Assembly (NCBI GenBank): GCA_903926695.1
Contig: CAIYKK010000294.1
Span: 1 to 7,135, forward strand
Direction of reading: 5' to 3'
From: an uncultured Burkholderiales bacterium
Lineage (GTDB): Bacteria; Pseudomonadota; Gammaproteobacteria; Burkholderiales; Burkholderiaceae_C
Length of the DNA: 7,135 nt
Made by a program: the position numbers and the translations under genes. The notes under the pieces were generated by a model. That model was not told the origin of the DNA, did not search any database, and saw only the letters and a list, made by a program, of their open reading frames with translations. Positions 1-6,533 of this stretch are shown here, piece by piece. Each line of letters begins with the position of its first letter. Position 1 is the stretch's first letter.

Positions 1-1
1 C

Positions 2-1126
2 ATCGAAGCCGAGTGGGACGGCAAATTTGCCGCCTACAAAAAGGCTTACCCCGATCTGGCCAAAGAGCTGGTGCGCCGCATGAAGGGCGAGCTGCCCAAG
101 AGTTTTGCGCAACTGGCCGTCGATACCGTCATCGCCGCTGACACCAAGGCTGAAACCGTCGCGTCGCGCAAGGCGTCGCAACTGGCGCTGGAATCCTTCA
201 CCGCCGGCCTGCCCGAGTTGCTGGGCGGCTCGGCTGACCTGACCGGCTCGAATCTGACCAACACCAAATCCACGCCGAATCTGCGTTTTGACGCGGTGAC
301 CGGCGAAGGCAACGGCGGGCGCCATATCAACTACGGCGTGCGCGAATTCGGCATGGCCGCGATCATGAACGGCGTGGCGCTGCACGGCGGTTTTATTCCC
401 TACGGCGGCACTTTCCTGACATTCAGCGATTACTCGCGCAACGCCATCCGCATGGCCGCGCTGATGAAACTGCGTGTGATTCATGTTTTCACCCACGACT
501 CCATCGGTCTGGGCGAAGACGGCCCGACGCACCAGTCGATTGAACACGCCGCCAGCCTGCGCCTGATTCCGAATCTGGACGTGTGGCGTCCGGGCGACAC
601 GGCTGAAACGGCAGTCGCCTGGGCCGTCGCGCTGGAAAACAAAAGCCGCCCCAGCGCCCTGCTGCTCAGCCGCCAGAACCTGCCTTACGCGCCGAAAGCC
701 AAAGACGGCCAGCTGGGTGAGATCAGCCGTGGCGCTTACGTGCTGGCCGAGCCAACCGAAGTCGGCCTGAAGAAAAAAGCGCAGGCCGTCATCATCGCCA
801 CCGGCTCCGAAGTGCAACTGGCGCTGAAGGCGCAGGAACTGCTGGCCCTCGACAAAATCGCCGTGCGTGTGGTGTCCATGCCGAGCAACACCGCGTTTGA
901 CCGCCAGGACATCGCTTACAAGAGCGAAGTTCTGCCCGAAGGCCTCCCGCGCATCGCCGTGGAAATGGGCGTCACCGACGGCTGGTGGAAATACGGCTGC
1001 GCCGCCGTGATCGGCATCGACAGCTTCGGCGAGTCGGCACCGGCAGGCGTGCTGTTTAAGCACTTCGGCTTCACGCCTGAAAACGTGGCTGAAACGGTGC
1101 GCGTGGCGCTGAAGAAAAAGAAATAA
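2..1126 (+). CDS. tkt: Transketolase, C-terminal part (5' end outside window)
   Basis: Transketolase moves two-carbon ketol units between sugar phosphates using thiamine diphosphate (pentose phosphate and Calvin pathways, cytoplasm). The reading frame is open from base 2 with no start, so the gene enters from the left. About 374 residues are present, a little over half of a usual protein of about 660-680. The visible part covers the end of the first domain, the pyrimidine-binding domain and the C-terminal domain. Family signatures include GGSADLTGSN, then NYGVREFGM, whose Glu codon at 344-346 matches the catalytic glutamate that activates the cofactor. THDSIGLGEDGPTHQ follows, with its His codon at 494-496, and the protein ends in FKHFGFTPENVA plus a lysine-rich tail. 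The stop is TAA at 1124-1126. gap follows on the same strand 103 bases later with no clear terminator between, so co-transcription is likely. No lesion is seen in the visible part. Confidence 0.97.
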   Translation: MEAEWDGKFAAYKKAYPDLAKELVRRMKGELPKSFAQLAVDTVIAADTKAETVASRKASQLALESFTAGLPELLGGSADLTGSNLTNTKSTPNLRFDAVTGEGNGGRHINYGVREFGMAAIMNGVALHGGFIPYGGTFLTFSDYSRNAIRMAALMKLRVIHVFTHDSIGLGEDGPTHQSIEHAASLRLIPNLDVWRPGDTAETAVAWAVALENKSRPSALLLSRQNLPYAPKAKDGQLGEISRGAYVLAEPTEVGLKKKAQAVIIATGSEVQLALKAQELLALDKIAVRVVSMPSNTAFDRQDIAYKSEVLPEGLPRIAVEMGVTDGWWKYGCAAVIGIDSFGESAPAGVLFKHFGFTPENVAETVRVALKKKK

Positions 1127-1208
1127 GCCGCAGATTCAAGCAGTTTTTTGTCCGGGCCGGGCTGGCTTTTGGTCGGCGTAGTCTGGGCGGGATGAGGAAA
1201 AAAGTTAA

Positions 1209-2228
<1,020 letters not shown>

Positions 2229-2250
2229 GCCTTTTGGGCTGAACTGAAAA

Positions 2251-2274
2251 ACGCGCCTTCGGGCGCGTTTTTTT
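2251..2274 (+). terminator. Intrinsic terminator after gap, probably bidirectional
   Basis: A perfect 7-bp stem ACGCGCC / GGCGCGT (2251-2257 and 2262-2268) closes a TTCG tetraloop and runs into seven T (2268-2274), 22 bases after the gap stop. On the left arm four to five A (2247-2251) precede the stem, so read from the other strand the hairpin also ends in a T run. It can therefore serve the convergent pirin relic too, whose TAA stop (2273-2275) lies inside the T tract. Confidence 0.93.
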
Positions 2275-2887
2275 ATGGCCGCTCTTCAACGCCGCCCGGA
2301 TGGCGCGCAAACCGCGCCGGGTTGCGTCCATGCGTTGGCGCGCTGTCGGCCCACGGCCAGCCGCCGAACTGCGTCTTACGGTAGTCGCTGAAGGTCTGGG
2401 CAATTTCGGCCTGCGTGTTCATCACAAATGGGCCGTATTGCACGACCGGCTCGCCAATCGGGCGACCTTGCAGTAGCAGGAATTCGCCTGCTTCAGTCCC
2501 GTTGACCAGCTCGACGGCGGCGTCCAGTGCGCGCCGGGTGCCATGCGGATCGTCCAGATTGCCACGCCGGCGTTTTTGTGCGCCGCCCAGCCGCCCGGCA
2601 ATGACGGCCACTTCGGTTTCCCGGCCCTGGCTGTCGGCGAAGGTGACATGCGCCACGTCCTGCGACCAGAACATGGCAAAGCGCGGCGGCGCCATTTTGG
2701 ACGCTGCGGGCAGGTTCAGCCAGATCTGGAACAGCTCCAGCGGATTAGGCGCCGCCGTGAGCCACTGCACATCGCCGCGCCCGAAACGCGCCGTCGCGCG
2801 TAACGAATCCGAATGGTCGATCAGCCCTCCAGTTAAGGCTGCCCGGCGGTATTTCAAACGGCGGGCGGTGCCGCCTGGCCCTACGGT
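2273..2887 (-). pseudogene. Decayed pirin-family gene (bicupin), several internal deletions and frame changes
   Basis: Pirins are iron-binding bicupin proteins; some are quercetin dioxygenases and others regulators. One frame stays open from 2887 to the TAA at 2273-2275, but it has no credible start: the first usable codon is TTG at 2857, and the N-terminal region of the family is missing. Recognisable blocks in order are GLIDHSDSLRATARFG and GDVQWLTA (about 2755-2836), PNPLELFQIWLNLP to AVIAGRL (about 2588-2750), then WAAHKN and GVAIWTIRMAPGAHWT in a different frame (2521-2589), then a return to the first frame for AAVELVNG, LLLQGRPIGEP, YGPFVMNT and FGGWPW (2276-2520). Compared with the family as I remember it, about 18 residues are gone between QWLTA and PNPLE, including the segment that carries a metal-binding His and Glu. 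A Pro-rich linker is gone near 2589, and roughly 40 residues are gone near 2521. The HPH metal motif near the N-terminus is also lost. The block pattern supports a relic, not a working enzyme. Confidence 0.85.
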
Positions 2888-2898
2888 TTATTGACCTC

Positions 2899-2914
2899 CG
2901 TCATACTTATGACG
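2899..2914. promoter_or_regulatory. 16-bp perfect palindrome, candidate operator upstream of the GH16 gene
   Basis: CGTCATACTTATGACG has two perfect 7-base arms (2899-2905 and 2908-2914) around a central CT. It lies 142 bases before the chosen start of the glucanase gene and just outside the pirin relic. Such symmetry is typical of sites for dimeric helix-turn-helix regulators, but no regulator gene is in the window and I cannot name a family from the motif. The operator role is inferred. Confidence 0.45.
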
Positions 2915-2917
2915 CTG

Positions 2918-2971
2918 CCGTGAACAAATTACGGGTTTAAATACCCGCCTGAAACCGTGAAAAAATTCACG
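2918..2971. repeat. Direct-repeat pair and two dyads in the GH16 leader
   Basis: CCGTGAACAAATT (2918-2930) recurs as CCGTGAAAAAATT (2955-2967), 12 of 13 bases identical and 37 bases apart. Between them is a dyad CGGGT-TTAAAT-ACCCG (2932-2947). The second copy is part of a perfect 6-bp inverted repeat CGTGAA / TTCACG with an AAAA loop (2956-2971). Together with the palindrome at 2899-2914 this makes a compact block that may control the glucanase gene. I could not place a convincing -35/-10 pair in it. Confidence 0.45.
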
Positions 2972-3040
2972 CGCCAGATAACCGGGCCAGGGCAAAAGGC
3001 AGCGGTTCACTGCAGAGTGCTGCATGCAATTTTTTGTACG

Positions 3041-3895
3041 ATGAAAAATGATCAAAAGAACTTCAAGGTTGCCATCGTCTGCAGTGCAGCATTGTTTTTC
3101 ATCGCCGCTTGCGGCGGCGCAGGCGCCACACCCAACGACAGCGCCGCCCCCACTTCCAGAAAGACCGCCATGCCTGCCCAGCTAACCCCTTCTTCTACCC
3201 ACTCCTTTCATGAGGCGCTGGTGTCTTTCAACATGTCGCGCTGGCACATGGCGAGCTGGAGCAATGGCGGTTATTTCCTCAACAGCTGGCATCCCGGCCA
3301 GCTTTTTTTTGAAAACGGCGCCCTGTTGATCAAACTCCAGGCGGACCCGGATTTTGTGACCGGCAAAAGCGCGGTGTCCGGCGAATACCGGACGCATCAA
3401 AACTTCCACTATGGCCTGTACCAGGCGCGCATCAAAGCGTCGAACACGCCCGGCACCATCAACGGCTTTTTTGTCTATACCGGCCCCGCCGAGGGCACGC
3501 AACACGACGAGATCGACATCGAAATCAAGGGCGACAACCCGACGCAGATCCAGGTCAACTACTGGAGCGGCGATGTCGAGCACCCGACGCTGATCGATTT
3601 GGGTTTTGATGCGTCCGACGCCGAGCACAACTATGCTTTTCGCTGGAGCGAAGGCGCCATCGAGTGGTTTGTGGACGGCAGGCTGGTGCATCAGGAAGAC
3701 GGCAGCGACGGCTCGCTGCCGGTGACGCCCGGCAAAATCATCCTCAACCACTGGGGCACGGTGGGCGCCGCGCCCTGGAGCAGCGAATACGAGGCCTCGG
3801 CCAAGCCGTCGGTGATGGCAGCGAGCCATGTCAGTTTCACCTCGGCGTCGGCGCTGGCCGCCCGCGCTTACCCGGACAGCCAGGTTTTAAAGTGA
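3041..3895 (+). CDS. Secreted lipoprotein, glycoside hydrolase family 16 (licheninase-like)
   Basis: This is predicted to hydrolyse internal beta-glucan bonds (beta-1,3-1,4- or beta-1,3-glucan) from a lipid-anchored position in the envelope. From the ATG at 3041 the protein has 284 residues. Residues 1-23 are a lipoprotein signal: lysines at 2, 6 and 9, a hydrophobic stretch, and the lipobox I-A-A-C with Cys24 as the lipidated residue. Gly25 follows, so no Asp retention signal is seen. A low-complexity linker leads to the GH16 domain from about residue 55. The active-site motif HDEIDIEIKG carries the expected nucleophile Glu157, Asp159 and acid/base Glu161 in the ExDxE spacing of lichenases. 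Flanking blocks YGLYQARIKASNT, GFFVYTGP, LGFDAS and VDGRLVH also match lichenases. An in-frame GTG at 2957 would add 28 residues and bury the signal peptide, so 3041 is preferred, although neither start has a clear ribosome site. A xyloglucanase or beta-1,3-glucanase specificity cannot be excluded. Confidence 0.9.
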   Translation: MKNDQKNFKVAIVCSAALFFIAACGGAGATPNDSAAPTSRKTAMPAQLTPSSTHSFHEALVSFNMSRWHMASWSNGGYFLNSWHPGQLFFENGALLIKLQADPDFVTGKSAVSGEYRTHQNFHYGLYQARIKASNTPGTINGFFVYTGPAEGTQHDEIDIEIKGDNPTQIQVNYWSGDVEHPTLIDLGFDASDAEHNYAFRWSEGAIEWFVDGRLVHQEDGSDGSLPVTPGKIILNHWGTVGAAPWSSEYEASAKPSVMAASHVSFTSASALAARAYPDSQVLK

Positions 3896-5239
3896 GCAGC
3901 GGCGATCCGCGATCATGGCGCTCCTCAATCCGAGCTGCTGCACGATCTGCGTAAACAGCGGTCGGGCGCTGGCATCACTCTGGGCGCAGCGCGATTGCAA
4001 ATCCGCCAGCGCGTCCAGCGCCGTGAGCGCGTGGGCCGGTGCCCGGCAGCGGGCCAGCAATTCTTCCAGCAGGCAGGCAAACGCCCGCACTTCGATGCGC
4101 TGCAGGGCCAGCGCCAGCGGCCCGCCGTCGGGCGCAAAAAACGATGCCGCGCCGAAGTCGCCCAGCAGGGCATTGCCGTCCTCATCGTGCAGGATGTTGT
4201 GGGCGTACAAATCGCCGTGCAAAATGCCGCACGCATGCAGCTGGCGCACCGCCGAGGCGATGCCCGAGGCCAGCCGGATCACCGCCTCCGGCGTGAAATG
4301 CGCGCCCGCGTCATACACGTCGCGGGTGCAGGAGTCCAGGCTGGGCGGCGCGGCCAGCGTGTGAAAGTCCGGCGCTATCAGCGCCATCACCAGCCCGCTG
4401 GCGCCGCCCGGATGATGGGCAATCTGGCCGTGCAGCGCGATCAGGTTCGGATGCGCGCCCGCGCCCAGACAGGCGGCCATTTCGTGCTGCGGCAGGCCGT
4501 CGCTGGTGAGCGCGCCTTTGAACAGCTTGACGGCCACCGGCAGTAAATCATCGCCGCGCTGCCAGAGCGCCTGATAAATCACGCCGGAAGCGCCCTCGCC
4601 GAGCTGGCGCTCCAGTTGCAGGCTGCGCCAGTCGATGGACGCCAGCGGCGCGGTCGCCTGCGCGGCGGCTTCAAGGTTTGACTCCAGCGGGTTGCCTGCA
4701 AACGCCAGCCAGGCCAGTCGCGGCAATGTCAAAAGCCAGTGCGGCAGCGCCGTGAACCGGTTGGCGGCGATGCGCAGCAGCTCCAGCCGCGTGCATTCAG
4801 CCATTTCCTGCGGCAGGGTTGTTAACTGGTTGCCCGCGAGCATCAGTTTTTGCAACTGCGTGCAGCGGCCGATTTCAGCGGGCAGTTCGCTGATCTGGTT
4901 GTCGGTCAGCACCAGCCAGCGCAGCAGGGGCGGCAGCGCGGCGGCGGGAACGGTGCGAATCTGGTTCGCCCTGAAACCAATCATGCTCAAGTTGGGGCAG
5001 CGCCCCAGCACCTCGGGCAGCTCGATAAAACGGTTGTTCGAGGCGAAGACGATGCGCAATTTGTGCAGCCGGGGCAGGTCATCGGGCAGCAAAGCCAGCG
5101 CATTGCCCGAGAGGTCGAGAATTTCCAGCGTGTCGGCGAGCGAAAAAATCTCGGGCGGAAAGTAGCTCAAGCCGCAGGACAGGCTCAGGCGACGGCTGCC
5201 AGCGAGCGCGCCAGCGCGCAGTTGCTCCAGGGTGTTCAT
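3887..5239 (-). CDS. Leucine-rich-repeat protein with atypical C-terminal protein kinase domain
   Basis: The 450-residue protein joins about seven leucine-rich repeats (residues about 38-185, period 22-23, pattern LxxLxLxxNxLxxLP) to a eukaryote-like kinase domain (about 207-445). No signal peptide or membrane segment is seen, so it should be cytoplasmic. Kinase elements in order are the glycine loop GEGASGV (214-220), VAVK with Lys238, the candidate helix C Glu253, the catalytic loop HGDLYAHNIL with Asp343 and Asn348, and DFG at 361-363. Oddities: the usual HRD Arg is Gly342, and no APE motif follows DFG. Only 22 residues separate DFG from Glu383, which seems to replace the usual helix F Asp, so the activation segment is very short. 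I recall similar LRR-kinases with HGDLYAHN in other proteobacteria, of unproved function. The repeats suggest a protein-binding sensor that directs the kinase. The ATG at 5239 has a weak GGA upstream. The 3' end overlaps the convergent glucanase gene by 9 bases; the EF-hand gene lies 113 bases upstream on the same strand. Confidence 0.92.
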   Translation of the reverse strand: MNTLEQLRAGALAGSRRLSLSCGLSYFPPEIFSLADTLEILDLSGNALALLPDDLPRLHKLRIVFASNNRFIELPEVLGRCPNLSMIGFRANQIRTVPAAALPPLLRWLVLTDNQISELPAEIGRCTQLQKLMLAGNQLTTLPQEMAECTRLELLRIAANRFTALPHWLLTLPRLAWLAFAGNPLESNLEAAAQATAPLASIDWRSLQLERQLGEGASGVIYQALWQRGDDLLPVAVKLFKGALTSDGLPQHEMAACLGAGAHPNLIALHGQIAHHPGGASGLVMALIAPDFHTLAAPPSLDSCTRDVYDAGAHFTPEAVIRLASGIASAVRQLHACGILHGDLYAHNILHDEDGNALLGDFGAASFFAPDGGPLALALQRIEVRAFACLLEELLARCRAPAHALTALDALADLQSRCAQSDASARPLFTQIVQQLGLRSAMIADRRCSL

Positions 5240-5304
5240 GCTTTTTTCCAGGATGGGCGCGCCAGTTTACGATGCGCGGCCCCCGCCTGCAGAGATGACG
5301 CTGG

Positions 5305-5340
5305 CGCCAGTACGCCAGTACGCCAGCACGCCAGCGCGCC
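5305..5340. repeat. 8-bp tandem repeat, four and a half copies
   Basis: CGCCAGTA, CGCCAGTA, CGCCAGCA, CGCCAGCG and a final CGCC follow head to tail at 5305-5340. Its left edge overlaps a perfect 10-base palindrome CTGGCGCCAG (5301-5310). It sits in the 113-base gap between the EF-hand stop and the LRR-kinase start, about 65 bases upstream of the latter. A period of 8 points to slippage in non-coding DNA. A regulatory effect on the kinase gene is possible but unproved. Confidence 0.85.
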
Positions 5341-5352
5341 CGCCGCCCAGGC

Positions 5353-5775
5353 TCAGACGTTGCCCGACGCGGCCCGTATCAGCTCCTGGAACGTCAGGAA
5401 GTTATCGTGGTTGGTGTCGATCTGTTTAAAACGCTGCGTCATGATCGGAAATTGCCGGGTTTCGCTGCGGCTGAGTTTGCCGTCCCCGTTGAGATCGGCG
5501 CGGTTGAAAGCGGCTAACGCGCTGCTCACGCGCCGCTGGCTGGGCGCCGTCGCCGACAGGGTGACCTGCGTCGCGGTGGGCTTGCTGACGAGCTTTGTGG
5601 CGTGCGCCCTGACGTGCGCCGTGTCCTGCGCCACCACCGCCGCCTTGCACGGCGAGGTGGCCTGCCGCGTCTCGCGCGTCTGCCCCGCCTGGGCGGCAAA
5701 AGCCGTGCCCAGAATCAGGGCTGAAAACAGCAGCGCGCTGCGGACTTCAAGCTTGGACATAGAATGATTTTTCAT
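5353..5775 (-). CDS. Small exported EF-hand calcium-binding protein
   Basis: A 140-residue protein with a cleavable signal peptide: hydrophobic stretch about residues 13-28 ending AFAAQA, with likely cleavage before Gly31, so the mature protein should be periplasmic or secreted. A Thr/Ala/Gln-rich segment follows (about 31-85). Two canonical 12-residue EF-hand loops then appear: D94-L-N-G-D-G-K-L-S-R-S-E105 and D120-T-N-H-D-N-F-L-T-F-Q-E131. Calcium ligands at loop positions 1, 3, 5 and 12 are present in both. The second has Asn in place of the usual Gly at position 6, and the loops start only 26 residues apart, close for a pair. The single Cys of the mature part is at 43. Function beyond calcium binding is unknown. 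The start may be the ATG at 5775 or the in-frame ATG at 5760; neither has a good ribosome site, and both leave a workable signal peptide. It is divergent from the adenosyltransferase gene and may be co-transcribed with the LRR-kinase gene downstream. Confidence 0.88.
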   Translation of the reverse strand: MKNHSMSKLEVRSALLFSALILGTAFAAQAGQTRETRQATSPCKAAVVAQDTAHVRAHATKLVSKPTATQVTLSATAPSQRRVSSALAAFNRADLNGDGKLSRSETRQFPIMTQRFKQIDTNHDNFLTFQELIRAASGNV

Positions 5776-5930
5776 GCAGGAGGCAGCCTTTTTGAAGGTT
5801 AAAAAAGCTTATTGCACCTCAGCAACAAGGCGGCGACCAGCAGACTTTCACCGCGTTGCGCCTTTCACACAAAGCGGCGGGAAGTTTCTTTTTGCCCTTT
5901 TTTCCATTCACTTCACCGATCTTTTTTCCA
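5776..5930. other. Divergent intergenic region with a pyrimidine-rich leader and a 10-bp direct repeat
   Basis: These 155 bases separate the divergent EF-hand and adenosyltransferase genes and must hold promoters for both, but I see no clear -35/-10 pair on either strand. The right part is very pyrimidine-rich on the + strand. CTTTTTTCCA occurs exactly twice, at 5897-5906 and 5921-5930, the second copy directly touching the ATG of the adenosyltransferase. No cobalamin riboswitch signature is visible. Confidence 0.6.
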
Positions 5931-6497
5931 ATGGCCAACAGACTTTCACAAATTGCAACGCGCACCGGCGACAACGGCACCACCGGCCTGGGCGACAACA
6001 CCCGCGTCTCCAAAGACAGCCTGCGCGTTCACGCGATGGGCGATGTTGATGAGCTGAACTCCAACATCGGCGTGCTGCTGTGCGAGGAGATGACGCCCGA
6101 CGTGCGCGAACTGCTGGTCGAGGTGCAGCACCAGCTCTTTAACCTGGGCGGCGAGCTGTCGATTCCGGGTTTTGAGCTGCTCAAGCCCGAGGCCGTCGCG
6201 CTGCTCGACACAGCGCTGGAAAGCTACAACGCCCAGCTGCCGCGCCTGGCCGAGTTCATCCTGCCAGCGGGCAGTCGCGCCGCGTCGCTGGCCCATGTGT
6301 GTCGCACCGTGGCGCGCCGCGCCGAGCGCGCCGTGGTCGCGCTGGAAAAAGCCGAGACGCTCAAAGACGCGCCACGCCAGTACCTCAACCGCCTGAGCGA
6401 TTTGCTGTTTGTGCTGTCACGCGTGCTCAACCGCATGAACGGCGGCGACGATGTGTATTGGAAAAGCGAGCGCATGGCCAAGATGGCGCAGGAATAG
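5931..6497 (+). CDS. pduO: PduO-type ATP:cob(I)alamin adenosyltransferase
   Basis: It transfers the adenosyl group of ATP to the cobalt of cob(I)alamin, making coenzyme B12 for mutases and related enzymes (cytoplasm). The protein is 188 residues, normal for the PduO/MMAB family. The N-terminal ATP-binding stretch TRTGDNGTTGLGD (residues 10-22) is complete. DELNS (40-44), the Arg-rich helix with CRTVARRAER (124-133) and YLNRLSD (151-157) match the conserved ATP and cobalamin contacts. The ATG at 5931 is chosen because MANRLSQIATRTGD is the usual N-terminus; an upstream in-frame TTG at 5856 would add an unconserved tail. No ribosome-binding site precedes the ATG, only the sequence CTTTTTTCCA. 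No other cobalamin genes are in the window, so this may be a salvage or cofactor-supply enzyme. The gene is convergent with the restriction-type gene, 36 bases away. The symbol follows the family name; other annotations may use a different one. Confidence 0.95.
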   Translation: MANRLSQIATRTGDNGTTGLGDNTRVSKDSLRVHAMGDVDELNSNIGVLLCEEMTPDVRELLVEVQHQLFNLGGELSIPGFELLKPEAVALLDTALESYNAQLPRLAEFILPAGSRAASLAHVCRTVARRAERAVVALEKAETLKDAPRQYLNRLSDLLFVLSRVLNRMNGGDDVYWKSERMAKMAQE

Positions 6498-6532
6498 CAA
6501 CCGATAGCACGGGGTCAAAAGTCTGCTATTTC
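6491..6532. terminator. Weak long-loop inverted repeat between two convergent genes
   Basis: AATAGCA (6493-6499) pairs with TGCTATT (6524-6530). The stem can be extended by a G-T and a G-C pair to 6491-6532, with a loop of 24 bases. It spans the stop of the adenosyltransferase gene and ends just before the stop of the convergent gene. Position suggests a shared end of transcription, but there is no T run and the loop is large, so this is a tentative call. Confidence 0.25.
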
Positions 6533-6533
6533 A

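Noticed and set aside
2415..2894. Open + strand frame of 159 codons opposite the pirin relic
   Set aside because: The pirin blocks on the other strand explain the sequence; the + product is Ser/Arg/Pro-rich with no family signature.
2891..2920. TTGACC at 2891-2896 as a -35 box
   Set aside because: No -10-like hexamer occurs at 16-18 bases downstream; that position is GC-rich.
2957..3040. GTG start for the glucanase, 28 residues upstream of the chosen ATG
   Set aside because: It would place a charged extension in front of a well-formed lipoprotein signal and overlaps a hairpin; no ribosome site supports it.
4850..5767. Open + strand frame of 305 codons
   Set aside because: It runs antisense across the LRR-kinase and the EF-hand gene, whose proteins have clear domains. 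Its product is low-complexity and family-less, as expected of the opposite strand of GC-rich genes.
5776..5930. Possible cobalamin riboswitch in front of the adenosyltransferase
   Set aside because: The region is only 155 bases, is pyrimidine-rich near the start codon and shows no B12-box-like sequence or the expected set of helices.
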